The notes under the pieces were generated by a model, which had not been told where the DNA came from, did no database searches, and worked only from the letters and a program-made list of their open reading frames with translations. Source: a bacterium (GTDB lineage: Bacteria > Patescibacteriota > Microgenomatia > Levybacterales > UBA12049). Taken from it: 32,494 bases of DNA. The stretch is from positions 1 to 32,494 of the forward strand of contig JAKALN010000008.1 of the NCBI GenBank assembly GCA_021824155.1, given 5' to 3'. This document shows positions 7,368 to 14,925 of the stretch, one piece after another. The stretch's first letter is position 1; the number at the start of each line of letters is the position of its first letter. The translations under genes were made by a program, and so were the position numbers.

Positions 7368-8480
7368 ATGATTTTGACAGTTATTATATTTCTTGTAATC
7401 CTCTCTGTTTTGGTTTTAATTCACGAAGCGGGACATTTTTTTGTTGCCAAATTTTTCGGAATAAAAGTTGAAGAGTTCGGTTTTGGTCTGCCCCCCAGAG
7501 CTTTCGGAATGAAAAGGGGAGAAACAGTATATTCCATTAACTGGCTTCCGATAGGAGGATTTGTAAAGCTTTACGGAGAAGACGAAGCGGGAACAGGGGC
7601 TGTAAAAGTTAAAGCCCAAAAGGTAAAAGAAAAAGATAAGGAAAGGGCATTTTTTTCAAAGCCTGTTTGGCAAAGGGCATTAGTTGTATTTGCCGGAGTG
7701 GCAATGAATTTTCTACTTGCGGTTTTAATTATTTCCGTTTTATTTTCCGTAGTCGGAGTGCAAACAGGGGGGGATAAGGTGATAGTTACCCAGGTTATTT
7801 CCGGTTCTCCCGCGCAAAAAGCAGGCCTTAGGACGGGGGATACCATACAATATATAAATAGCATAAAGGTTACAGACCCAAATCAGCTGGTTGCAATAAC
7901 AAAAGAGCATTTGGGTGAAAAGCTTACTCTTAAAGTACAGACACAAAACAATAAAGAGGAAACAATAAGTATTACTCCAAGAAAGGAATATCCGCCCGAC
8001 CAGGGGCCTATGGGAGTTGCAATTTCACAAAATATTATTACTCAAAAATACCCTTGGTATAAAGCCCCGTTTATAGGAACTTATCAGGCCTTGCAGGAAT
8101 CGGGACTTATTGTGCAGGGACTTGGAATGGTTGTTTTTCAAATTTTTACAAAAGCAACTGTACCTCAGGGTGTTGCCGGGCCGGTGGGAATAGCCGAACT
8201 TACCGGGCAGTTTGTGCAGCTTGGTCCCTCCGCTCTTTTGTCTTTTGTTTCGCTTTTGTCCCTTAATTTGGCAATACTTAATATTTTACCCATTCCGGCA
8301 CTTGACGGGGGAAGGTTGTTTTTTATAATTATAGAAGGAGTTACAAGGAGAAAGGTTAACCAGAAAGTTGAATCCTACACCCATGCGATCGGAATGGCCA
8401 TACTTCTTCTTCTAATAGTACTAATAACTCTTCATGATATTATAAGGTTAATTACCGGCCAACCAATACTTCCCAAGTAA
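7368..8480 (+). CDS. rseP: Site-2 protease, RseP family intramembrane zinc metalloprotease
   Basis: This 370-residue membrane protein has the HEAGH zinc motif (H19, E20, H23) in its first membrane segment. A PDZ domain (about 125-205, including V-I-S-G-S-P-A-Q-K-A-G-L-R-T-G-D) and the third zinc-ligand motif N-I-L-P-I-P-A-L-D-G-G-R near residue 310 follow. The last helix (IGMAILLLLIVLITL) spans the membrane. Family members cut transmembrane substrates such as anti-sigma factors or leftover signal peptides. It follows the rpsB operon where uppS, cdsA and dxr often sit; those are absent here. An extended -10 box lies just before the ATG. A sigma/anti-sigma-like pair at 29177-30509 is a possible, unproven target. 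Confidence 0.95.
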   Translation: MILTVIIFLVILSVLVLIHEAGHFFVAKFFGIKVEEFGFGLPPRAFGMKRGETVYSINWLPIGGFVKLYGEDEAGTGAVKVKAQKVKEKDKERAFFSKPVWQRALVVFAGVAMNFLLAVLIISVLFSVVGVQTGGDKVIVTQVISGSPAQKAGLRTGDTIQYINSIKVTDPNQLVAITKEHLGEKLTLKVQTQNNKEETISITPRKEYPPDQGPMGVAISQNIITQKYPWYKAPFIGTYQALQESGLIVQGLGMVVFQIFTKATVPQGVAGPVGIAELTGQFVQLGPSALLSFVSLLSLNLAILNILPIPALDGGRLFFIIIEGVTRRKVNQKVESYTHAIGMAILLLLIVLITLHDIIRLITGQPILPK

Positions 8481-8483
8481 AAA

Positions 8484-8600
8484 TCCTAAATTCAAAGTTC
8501 TAAATTCTAAATAAACCCAAATGCTCAAAATTCAAAGTTTAATATTTTGGTAATTTTAATTTTGAGATTGTTTAGTATTTGGATATTAGTGTTTAGGGTT
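8484..8600. repeat. A+T-rich imperfect palindrome, family A (empty copy)
   Basis: Left arm units TCTAAATTCTAAAT and TCAAAATTCAAAG lie at 8500-8541 and right arm units TTTAG/TTTAGGGTTT at 8569-8600. The block sits between the convergent rseP and gdhA genes, where it could also end transcription. The TCAAAATTCAAAG unit is also found in the first codons of the four-helix-bundle gene at 12784. Confidence 0.7.
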
Positions 8601-9883
8601 TATTGGTTGAGGATTTTATTAATTGCCACAAGGTATGACGCTTCTTTTAAATCCGTTTTATTCTTTTTTGACTGGTCCCATACATTTTCGAATGCGTCCT
8701 GCATCATTTTTTCAAGGCGTTTTAAAACGTCTTCTTTTTTGTATTTTTTATCCTCAACATTTTGTTCCCATTCTATATAGCTTCCCGCGACCCCTCCGGA
8801 GTTGGCTAAAATATCGGGAACTATAATAACCCCTTTTTGAGTCAAATAATGATAAGCCGCGGGGGAAACCGGTCCGTTGGCCATTTCAATTATTATTTTC
8901 GCTTTTATATTTTGCATATTGTTTTCGTTAATAACGTCTTCCAAAGCTGCAGGAATTAGAATATCAACGGGGAGATTGAGCAATTCTTCGTTGGTTATCA
9001 TTTGTCCGCCCCTTGTATCACAAACCCCACCCGCGCAATAGCATCCTGCCAGGCTTCCCTTTTCCTGTTTGCAGTCAAAAACCAGGGGAATATCCAAAGG
9101 AATAAATTCATCCCCTGATTTTTTAACTATTCCTCCTTTTGAATCGGAAACTGCAACTATTTGGAATCCGGCTTTACTTGCAAGTTCGGCAAAATAATAG
9201 CCTACATTTCCAAAGCCCATAACTGCAACGGTTTGTTTTTTTGGTTCAAGTTTCAATTTTCTCGCAAGCTCTTTAAGCACTGTTACACCGCCGAATCCGG
9301 TAGCTTCCGTTCTTCCGCTCAAGCCGTTTTTAGATTTTCCGGTAAATGTTGCAAAAAGTTTATTTAAGGGCGTAGAGCCTTTGCCGTTCATCATAGAGAG
9401 TTTTATATATTCATCTACCATCCAGTCTATTATTTTTGGATTTGTATTTACGTCCGGAGCAGGTACGTCTTTGTCATAACCCAAAACATCGTAAGTTTTA
9501 CGGACATATTCCCTGGATAATTCTTCAAGCTGTTTTTCGCTTAATGCTTTAGGGTCAACGGCAATTCCCCCTTTCCCCCCTCCAAAAGGAATTCCAACGA
9601 CTGCTGTTTTTAAGCTCATCCACAAAGACAAAGCCATAACCTCGTCTTTAGTAACTCCGGGGTGGAATCTTAACCCGCCTTTATATGGGCCCAGATTATT
9701 GTTATGCTGGCTTCTGTAGCCTTTAAAGCTTACCGTTTCGCTGCCGAGCTTAACCGGAACTTTAATTTCGACTATTCTGTCCGGCTGGAGAAATTCTTCC
9801 AATTTATTCTGGGGAATATTATATTTTTTACCTACAGTGAGGATTTCTTCTCTCGACTTATTGTAAACACCCGAATTATCCAT
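8600..9883 (-). CDS. gdhA: Glutamate dehydrogenase (Glu/Leu/Phe/Val dehydrogenase family)
   Basis: The 427-residue protein covers the whole GDH family. The glutamate-binding N-terminal domain includes GPYKGGLRFHP and the catalytic-lysine loop PFGGGKGGI (about 99-107); the Rossmann domain includes GFGNVG at 223-228. It interconverts glutamate and 2-oxoglutarate plus ammonia. A short Cys-rich segment (C271, C281, C283, C288) lies after the Rossmann core where most GDHs have none. I chose ATG at 9881-9883 over a TTG two codons upstream because the -10 box TATACT (9895-9900) puts the transcript start near 9888. Divergent from zwf, its natural partner for NADPH supply. Confidence 0.93.
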   Translation of the reverse strand: MDNSGVYNKSREEILTVGKKYNIPQNKLEEFLQPDRIVEIKVPVKLGSETVSFKGYRSQHNNNLGPYKGGLRFHPGVTKDEVMALSLWMSLKTAVVGIPFGGGKGGIAVDPKALSEKQLEELSREYVRKTYDVLGYDKDVPAPDVNTNPKIIDWMVDEYIKLSMMNGKGSTPLNKLFATFTGKSKNGLSGRTEATGFGGVTVLKELARKLKLEPKKQTVAVMGFGNVGYYFAELASKAGFQIVAVSDSKGGIVKKSGDEFIPLDIPLVFDCKQEKGSLAGCYCAGGVCDTRGGQMITNEELLNLPVDILIPAALEDVINENNMQNIKAKIIIEMANGPVSPAAYHYLTQKGVIIVPDILANSGGVAGSYIEWEQNVEDKKYKKEDVLKRLEKMMQDAFENVWDQSKKNKTDLKEASYLVAINKILNQ

Positions 9884-9894
9884 AACCAAAAAAC

Positions 9895-9900
9895 AGTATA
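9895..9900 (-). promoter_or_regulatory. -10 box of gdhA
   Basis: TATACT on the minus strand, 11 bases before the ATG; the mRNA would have a leader of only about 5 bases. No convincing -35 box is seen at the right distance. Confidence 0.45.
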
Positions 9901-9959
9901 CAACTAATTTTGTAAATTTTCTATGGGATTTTGGCGTAAGCTTTCTAAAAAGTAACTAC

Positions 9960-9988
9960 TTTATATTTAATCTTCTTAGTCATATAAT
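9960..9988 (+). promoter_or_regulatory. Promoter of zwf, nearly leaderless
   Basis: A perfect TATAAT (9983-9988) lies 6 bases before the zwf ATG, and a weak -35 (TTTATA, 9960-9965) is 17 bases upstream. The transcript should begin at or next to the start codon. Confidence 0.55.
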
Positions 9989-9994
9989 TCATCC

Positions 9995-11464
9995 ATGGAA
10001 AAACCCAAAAACAAACAGGAGACATGCGCTTATGTTATGGTGATTTTCGGCGCAACAGGGGATTTAGCCTTAAATAAATTAATTCCTTCGCTTTTTTCCC
10101 TTTTTAATCAGAAAAAACTTCCTGTTAATTTTTCCGTAATAGGTTTTTCAAGAAGGGAAATGACGGATAGCCAGTTTCGTAACCACTTCGAAAACCTAAA
10201 AAATAAAAAAGGGTGGGATAAGTTTTCGAAAATACTTTCCTACCAAAAAGGCGATTTTCAGGATAAGAATGCTTACCTCGAATTAATAGATAAACTTGAG
10301 CTTTTAGACAAAAAATACGGGGACTGCATAACAAGGCTTTTTTATCTTGCCACGCCTCCCCAAAACTATGATGTGATACTGGATTTTATGGAAGATACAA
10401 AGCTTTCAAAAGGAGTGGGCCAGAATACATACAACCAAACTAAAATAATTATTGAAAAACCGTTCGGAAAAGATTTGGATACGGCAAAAGCACTCGACCA
10501 AAAGTTATACAAAACATTTAAAGAGGAACAAATTTTCCGGGTTGACCATTATCTTGGTAAAGAAACTATTCAGAATATGCTTGCATTCAGGTTTGCTAAC
10601 GGCATATTCGAACCGGTTTGGAATAATAAATTTATAGACCATGTGCAAATAACTTTCGCCGAAAGTAAAGGAATAGACGGAAGAGGAAAATTTTTTGACG
10701 GTGTAGGAATTCTAAGGGATGTTGCACAAAACCATTTAATGCAGATTCTTGCAGCTGTTGCAATGGAACAGCCGATAAGTTTTGAAAGGGAAGCGATAAG
10801 GGATGCAAGGGCAAAAGTCATAGAGGCGATAAGGCCTGTTGAGCCAAAGGAAGTAGGAGAATATACAGTCAGAGGACAATACGAGGGTTACACCGGGGAA
10901 AAAGATGTGGAACCCGATTCAAAAACAGGAACATATACAGCGGTTAAGCTTTTCGTAGATACGGAAAGATTTAGAGGCATTCCCTTTTATTTGCGGGCAG
11001 GAAAAATGATGCCCAAGAATTCTGTTTATGTTTCGATAGTTTTTATACAGACATGCCATATACTTTTTAAAGAATACGGTTGTCCCGAAATAGGGAATGT
11101 TTTAACTATTAAAATTCAGCCGGACGAGGGAATAACATTAAGGGTTATAGCCAAAAAGCCCCAGGAAAAACTTGCCCTGGATACGGTAAATATGAAATTT
11201 ACATATAAAGGTGAATTCGGAGGGGAAATAAAGGATGCTTACGAAAAAATACTTTTAGATATTTTTGAAGGGGACCAGATGCTTTTTAACAGGAGCGATG
11301 AATTGCAAAGTTCCTGGAAATTTATAACTAAAATATTAGAAGGCTGGGAAATGCAATTAAAATCCTCTAAATGGAAAATGCCTAAATACAAAAAGGGTAC
11401 TTGGGGGCCCAAAGAATCGCTTGACTTGATAGAGAAAGATGGGAGAAAATGGATAGAAGTATAG
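9995..11464 (+). CDS. zwf: Glucose-6-phosphate 1-dehydrogenase
   Basis: The first enzyme of the oxidative pentose phosphate pathway; it oxidises glucose 6-phosphate and yields NADPH. At 489 residues it has normal length. The dinucleotide-binding motif is GATGDLA (19-25), followed by the conserved EKPFGKD and the catalytic RVDHYLGKE with its key Asp-His. The C-terminal domain has the usual FYLRAGK and D-A-Y-E-K-I-L-L-D motifs. No 6-phosphogluconolactonase or 6-phosphogluconate dehydrogenase gene lies beside it, so the rest of the pathway must be elsewhere or missing. It is divergent from gdhA, and both have -10 boxes next to their start codons. Confidence 0.96.
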   Translation: MEKPKNKQETCAYVMVIFGATGDLALNKLIPSLFSLFNQKKLPVNFSVIGFSRREMTDSQFRNHFENLKNKKGWDKFSKILSYQKGDFQDKNAYLELIDKLELLDKKYGDCITRLFYLATPPQNYDVILDFMEDTKLSKGVGQNTYNQTKIIIEKPFGKDLDTAKALDQKLYKTFKEEQIFRVDHYLGKETIQNMLAFRFANGIFEPVWNNKFIDHVQITFAESKGIDGRGKFFDGVGILRDVAQNHLMQILAAVAMEQPISFEREAIRDARAKVIEAIRPVEPKEVGEYTVRGQYEGYTGEKDVEPDSKTGTYTAVKLFVDTERFRGIPFYLRAGKMMPKNSVYVSIVFIQTCHILFKEYGCPEIGNVLTIKIQPDEGITLRVIAKKPQEKLALDTVNMKFTYKGEFGGEIKDAYEKILLDIFEGDQMLFNRSDELQSSWKFITKILEGWEMQLKSSKWKMPKYKKGTWGPKESLDLIEKDGRKWIEV

Positions 11465-11466
11465 AC

Positions 11467-11500
11467 TGAATTCAGAATTTAGATTTCAGAATTAAGAATT
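11467..11500. repeat. Short A+T-rich palindrome, family B
   Basis: Repeated GAATT/TCAGAATT units form an imperfect hairpin that ends exactly at the start codon of the tRNA-binding protein gene. Bases 11489-11510 are identical over 22 bases to 20530-20551, which span the start codon of an unrelated gene. Confidence 0.6.
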
Positions 11501-11827
11501 ATGGATACGATTACATTTGAGGAATTCAAAAAAGTTGAAATAAAAATAGGGAAGATACTTTCCGCGGAAAAGGTGGAAAATGCGGATAAACTCTTAAAAC
11601 TTCAGGTCGATTTTGGAGATTTCCAAAGGCAAATAATTTCGGGAATTGCGGAAAGTTTTTCAACAGAAGAACTTGTAGGAAAAAAGCTTCCTTTTATCAT
11701 TAATTTGGAATATAGAAAGTTCAGGGGAGAAGAATCTCAGGGAATGCTTATGGCAATAGATGTTCCTGAAAAAACAGTTCTTCTTATTCCGGAAACGGAT
11801 GTCCCCGAAGGCACGGAAGTAGTCTAA
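11501..11827 (+). CDS. Stand-alone tRNA-binding domain (MetRS C-terminal / CsaA-like)
   Basis: A 108-residue OB-fold protein of the EMAP/Trbp111/CsaA group: F-K-K-V-E-I-K-I-G-K-I near the start, then E-N-A-D-K-L-L-K-L-Q-V-D-F, R-Q-I-I-S-G-I-A and S-Q-G-M-L-M-A near the C-terminus. In many bacteria the domain forms the C-terminal end of methionyl-tRNA synthetase and helps to hold tRNA; alone it acts as a dimeric tRNA-binding subunit or, as CsaA, a chaperone. The synthetase itself is not in the window. It has no clear Shine-Dalgarno. Its 3' end overlaps the convergent 2H phosphoesterase gene by 4 bases. Confidence 0.88.
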   Translation: MDTITFEEFKKVEIKIGKILSAEKVENADKLLKLQVDFGDFQRQIISGIAESFSTEELVGKKLPFIINLEYRKFRGEESQGMLMAIDVPEKTVLLIPETDVPEGTEVV

Positions 11828-12336
11828 AAAGTCTTTTTGTATATAATTTTCCAACCGTTTACGTTTGGATAATCATTCGGATCATTGCGGTTTATATAAA
11901 CATTTCCGATTGTAAATTCGTTTTTAATATCAAGGCTATTAATAATATTAATTCTTTCTTTTTCCGGTAATGTTTTATAGATTAAGCTTAAGTGGGGTTT
12001 GAATGTAGAAAAATCTCTTTGTTCTATTTTTTCCGACAGTGCGTTAAAAAGATCTTTAAAATAATCGTTATTTTCAAATTCTATAAATGCCGTTTTATAA
12101 AAATTTTCACTTTGATTTAGGCCTTTTTTCTTAATTTTAAAGGGTTTAACGTTTGCAAAAATTTCGTCAACAGTTGACTTTAAATTCTCTTCGCCTGCTT
12201 TAACATCAACAAAAAGTGTCAAGTGAGGAATAAAGATAGGGGAATCGTATTTGTTTGCCAAATCTTTAATAATTTTATCAAGATATTCCTTGTCTTTTTT
12301 TCCGGGGACAAACCAAACCGAAAAGCAGTTATCCAT
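11824..12336 (-). CDS. 2H phosphoesterase (2'-5' RNA ligase / cyclic phosphodiesterase-like)
   Basis: The protein (170 residues) carries the two His-x-Thr/Ser motifs of the 2H superfamily: P-H38-L-T-L and P-H115-L-S-L, about 77 residues apart as expected. The N-terminal SVWFVP strand and spacing fit the cyclic phosphodiesterase branch better than ThpR. Members open or form 2',3'-cyclic or 2'-5' phosphodiester bonds in RNA or nucleotides. It is translationally coupled to the upstream small gene by a TAATG overlap, and its 3' end overlaps the tRNA-binding gene by 4 bases. The real substrate is unknown. Confidence 0.82.
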   Translation of the reverse strand: MDNCFSVWFVPGKKDKEYLDKIIKDLANKYDSPIFIPHLTLFVDVKAGEENLKSTVDEIFANVKPFKIKKKGLNQSENFYKTAFIEFENNDYFKDLFNALSEKIEQRDFSTFKPHLSLIYKTLPEKERINIINSLDIKNEFTIGNVYINRNDPNDYPNVNGWKIIYKKTF

Positions 12337-12686
12337 TATTCTATGTATTTTTCTACCATTATAGCAGCTTGAGAGCCTTTTATTCTCATAGCTTCTATGT
12401 CAACTTGAGATAGTCTTTCTTCTCTTGGCCAAGTTTGGAGTTGGTAAAGGTCTTCTGCCGTTACTATTTCTGCTTCTCCGGTTTCAGAATCCCGGGGGAT
12501 AAATGCAATACCTTTACCGGGGTTAAAACCCCAAACCATTTGCGATAGCATTTCCTTTATAGCACCCGAGGAAAAACCGTCTAAAGCCAGGGCTTTGTAT
12601 CTTGTTCTATCGCCCGGTTCGGTTGAACGGAAATGTCTGATTTCGAAAGGAGGTCTTTCGGGCTGTCCCCGCCTGTCTTTTTCCAT
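12336..12686 (-). CDS. Small hydrophilic protein, unknown
   Basis: The 116-residue product is rich in Arg, Glu and Pro, with no signal peptide or membrane helix, and I do not recognise it. The middle (about 45-75) contains S-Q-M-V-W-G-F-N-P-G-K-G-I-A-F-I-P and the rest is probably helical. It overlaps the 2H phosphoesterase start by one base (TAATG), so the two form an operon. A TATACT box (12695-12700) lies 8 bases before the ATG, which predicts a leaderless mRNA. Unlike its neighbours it uses many Arg codons, but the overlap and the promoter make it a real gene. Confidence 0.7.
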   Translation of the reverse strand: MEKDRRGQPERPPFEIRHFRSTEPGDRTRYKALALDGFSSGAIKEMLSQMVWGFNPGKGIAFIPRDSETGEAEIVTAEDLYQLQTWPREERLSQVDIEAMRIKGSQAAIMVEKYIE

Positions 12687-12694
12687 AAGCTGAG

Positions 12695-12700
12695 AGTATA
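12695..12700 (-). promoter_or_regulatory. -10 box of the small hydrophilic protein/2H phosphoesterase operon
   Basis: TATACT on the minus strand; the start codon follows 8 bases later, so the message is leaderless or nearly so. The best -35 (TTGTAG, 12721-12726) is 20 bases away and weak. Confidence 0.45.
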
Positions 12701-12754
12701 CAATATAGGTTTTAAAAATGCTACAATAATTTTAAGTAAAGCTTAAAATCAAGC

Positions 12755-13190
12755 TCTAAATATTAATTTCTAAATTCTAAACAATGACAAAAATTCAAAA
12801 TTCAAAGAAATATGATTTGGAGGAAAGAACTTTAAAATTCGCTAAAGATATTAGAAAATTTCTTCAAGAAATACCCAAATCGGTTATTAATGTAGAAGAT
12901 ATTAAACAATTATTAAGGTCATCTGGCTCGGTAGGCGCAAATTATATTGAGGCAAATGAGTCATTAAGCAAGAAGGATTTCGTAATGAGGGTTAAAATTT
13001 GCAGAAAAGAGGCAAAGGAAACTGAATTTTGGTTAAATTTGATGGATGTTCCAAGATTTGATTCGGAAAGAAGACAGTTATTGGAGGAAGCAATAGAGCT
13101 AAGAAAAATTTTTGGTGCTATAATTGAAAAGTCTAAATGATTAAAAAATTTGAATTTATTTAGGATTTAGATATTAGAAATTAGAATTTT
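12755..13190 (+). mobile_element. Candidate element: four-helix-bundle gene between family A repeat arms
   Basis: The left arm (12755-12782, continuing into the first codons to about 12805) and the right arm (13146-13190) are inverted with respect to each other; 18-base cores of the arms agree at 16 positions. The same arms, without the gene, occur at 7252, 8484, 16868, 18517 and 19818. The arrangement is like that of a mobile or formerly mobile unit with deleted derivatives. No transposase is present, so mobility is an inference. Confidence 0.4.
12784..13140 (+). CDS. Four-helix-bundle protein (23S rRNA intervening-sequence / S23 family)
   Basis: A 118-residue all-helical protein with the family pattern: L-E-E-R-T-L-K-F-A-K-D-I-R-K-F, then L-L-R-S-S-G-S-V-G-A-N-Y-I-E-A-N-E-S-L-S-K-K-D-F, and K-E-A-K-E-T-E-F-W-L. 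Relatives are encoded in intervening sequences of 23S rRNA and include the Avd accessory protein of diversity-generating retroelements. They are basic pentamers that bind nucleic acid; the cellular role of lone copies is unknown. There is no rRNA and no reverse transcriptase here. Its first codons (T-K-I-Q-N-S-K) are made of the same TTCAAAATTCAAA unit found in the empty palindromes, so the coding frame begins inside the repeat. Confidence 0.9.
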   Translation: MTKIQNSKKYDLEERTLKFAKDIRKFLQEIPKSVINVEDIKQLLRSSGSVGANYIEANESLSKKDFVMRVKICRKEAKETEFWLNLMDVPRFDSERRQLLEEAIELRKIFGAIIEKSK

Positions 13191-13194
13191 ATTT

Positions 13195-14424
13195 ATGAGA
13201 TACTCGAAATTATTCGGCAAAACAACAAGGGATTTTCCAAAAGACGAAGTTTCAACCAACGCAAAACTTTTATTAAAAGCCGGGTTTATAGATAAGTTAA
13301 TGGCCGGCTCTTTTACACTTTTACCTTTAGGTTTTAGGGTTGTTGAAAATATTAAACAAATTGTCAGGGAAGAGATAGACGCGACCGGAGCAAACGAGCT
13401 TTTAATGCCTCTTTTACACCCGAAAGAAATTTGGAATGAAACAGGCCGCTGGGACAGCGCTAAAGAAATAATGTACCAGTTGGAAAAAGATAAAAAGGAA
13501 TTCGGGCTTTCATTTACCCACGAAGAAATAGTAATGGACTTAATAAGGAAAAGGGCGCAGTCTTTTAAAGATTTTCCGATTAAAGTTTATCATTTTTCAA
13601 CCAAATTCAGGTATGAAGCAAGGCCGAAATCAGGTATTTTAAGGGGCAGGGAGTTTTTAATGAAAGATTTATACAGTGCCCATGTTTCTTTTGAAGATAT
13701 GGACAAATATTATTGGGAGGTAGTAGATGCCTATCTTCGGATTTTCAAAAGAATCGGTCTGGAAGTTAAGGTGGTCGAGGCATCGGGCGGCGTTTTTACA
13801 AAAGCCCACAGCCATGAATTTCAGGTTCTTTCCCCCGTTGGAGAGGATACTATTTATTATTGCGATAGCTGCGATTTTGCCCAAAACGATGAAATTGCAA
13901 AAGTAAAAGAAGGCGATGTTTGTCCAAAGTGCAAAAAAGGAAAAATTGATACTTCAAAATCCATTGAAGTGGGGAATATTTTTCCGCTTGGAACAATGTA
14001 TTCGGAAAAAATGGGATTTTATTTTACAGATCAAGGCGGCAGCAAAAAACCCGTTGTTTTGGCAAGCTACGGAATCGGTCCGACCAGGGTTTTGGGGACT
14101 TTAGCAGAAGTTTATAACGATGAAAAGGGTATTATCTGGCCCGAAAGTGTCGCTCCTTATAAAGTCCATTTGGTTTCGATTGGGGAAAACGGAAAAGCGG
14201 ACAAAATTTACGAAAGGCTTTTAACTGAGGATATTGAAGCATTGTATGACGACAGGGAAGTGGGGGCAGGAGAAAAACTCAACGACGCAGATTTAATCGG
14301 AATTCCCATAAGGCTTGTTATAAGTGCAAAAACCGGTGATAAAATAGAGTGGAAATTAAGAAAAGAAAAAAATACGGAGCTGTTGGATATAGAAGAGGTT
14401 ATTAAGAGGATCAAAAAAGTTTAA
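13195..14424 (+). CDS. proS: Prolyl-tRNA synthetase, short form without the editing insertion
   Basis: A class II synthetase that charges tRNA-Pro. It has 409 residues against 572 in E. coli. Motif 2 (F-R-Y-E-A-R-P-K-S-G-I-L-R-G-R-E-F) and motif 3 (A-S-Y-G-I-G-P-T-R) are present, and the anticodon-binding domain occupies the last 100 residues. The roughly 180-residue INS domain that clears Ala-tRNA-Pro is replaced by about 50 residues with two CxxC pairs (C223/C226 and C243/C246), a likely zinc site. The family A repeat arm ends just before the ATG, and its TAGAAT (13182-13187) could serve as a -10. The 3' end overlaps the convergent small membrane protein gene by 14 bases. Confidence 0.95.
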   Translation: MRYSKLFGKTTRDFPKDEVSTNAKLLLKAGFIDKLMAGSFTLLPLGFRVVENIKQIVREEIDATGANELLMPLLHPKEIWNETGRWDSAKEIMYQLEKDKKEFGLSFTHEEIVMDLIRKRAQSFKDFPIKVYHFSTKFRYEARPKSGILRGREFLMKDLYSAHVSFEDMDKYYWEVVDAYLRIFKRIGLEVKVVEASGGVFTKAHSHEFQVLSPVGEDTIYYCDSCDFAQNDEIAKVKEGDVCPKCKKGKIDTSKSIEVGNIFPLGTMYSEKMGFYFTDQGGSKKPVVLASYGIGPTRVLGTLAEVYNDEKGIIWPESVAPYKVHLVSIGENGKADKIYERLLTEDIEALYDDREVGAGEKLNDADLIGIPIRLVISAKTGDKIEWKLRKEKNTELLDIEEVIKRIKKV

Positions 14425-14734
14425 ATACTTTTGCCCATACAACCGCGTAAATCACAAAGAAAAGTATTCCTACTACAAGAAAAATCACAGGGCTGATTTT
14501 GCTTTTCTTTTTCGTAGATGCAATCTTTTCTCCGGCGGGAGTTGTTATTGGAGTTACGTTAATTGGAGGTAATCCCTGTGGCATTTGAGCCATAGAAGGA
14601 GCCATTGGCTGTACCGGCTGCGGAGTTTGCGGTTTTGGTGGAATTACGTTTCCCGGGTTTATATTACTTCCCATAACTCTGTCGTATGCTTCTTTGAGCT
14701 TTGGGTCCAAATCTTGAGGAGTTTTTGGATTCAT
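14411..14734 (-). CDS. Small Pro-rich protein with C-terminal membrane helix, unknown
   Basis: In this 107-residue protein the N-terminal third is a charged helix (PKTPQDLDPKLKEAYDRVM). The middle is rich in Pro, Gln and Met (about 27-66). A basic KKKSK stretch follows, and one hydrophobic helix of about 20 residues (PVIFLVVGILFFVIYAVVWA) ends the protein. It is probably tail-anchored in the cytoplasmic membrane with the Pro-rich part inside. I see no known domain. It is convergent with proS (14-base overlap). The -10 TATAAT (14746-14751) lies 11 bases before the ATG. Confidence 0.75.
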   Translation of the reverse strand: MNPKTPQDLDPKLKEAYDRVMGSNINPGNVIPPKPQTPQPVQPMAPSMAQMPQGLPPINVTPITTPAGEKIASTKKKSKISPVIFLVVGILFFVIYAVVWAKVFKLF

Positions 14735-14745
14735 AGGCAGTTAAT

Positions 14746-14777
14746 ATTATAGTGCTAGATTAGACACTTTTTGTCAA
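14746..14777 (-). promoter_or_regulatory. Probable promoter of the Pro-rich membrane protein
   Basis: TATAAT (14746-14751) and TTGACA (14772-14777) on the minus strand. Both boxes are perfect, but the spacer is 20 bases, longer than usual. The start of transcription would be about 5 bases before the ATG. Confidence 0.45.
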
Positions 14778-14896
14778 GGGGTGAACCACGTTGGGTTCAT
14801 CCCGCAGACCCGTCAATAATCGCTCTTTGAGGCATGAACGAATAGTTCCAAAAAGCTGAAAAGCAAGATATGTGAGGTCAAGTGGGGCTTTTTTTT
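14778..14896 (+). ncRNA. Structured intergenic segment ending in a T run; possible small RNA
   Basis: A 10-bp hairpin (14778-14787 with 14794-14803, loop ACGTTG) opens the segment. AAAAAGC (14850-14856) can pair with GCTTTTT before an 8-T run (14889-14896), as in an intrinsic terminator. The stretch is more G+C-rich than other gaps and has no open frame. I could not match it to SRP RNA, 6S RNA, tmRNA or a tRNA. It could be a small RNA or the terminator region of an unseen transcript. Confidence 0.3.
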
Positions 14897-14925
14897 AAGC
14901 AGTAAAAACTGTATACTTACTAATC

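Noticed and set aside
14778-14803. tRNA T-arm (GGTTCATCC) or SRP RNA
   Set aside because: No acceptor, D or anticodon arms can be placed around it, and the SRP RNA apical loop signature is absent.
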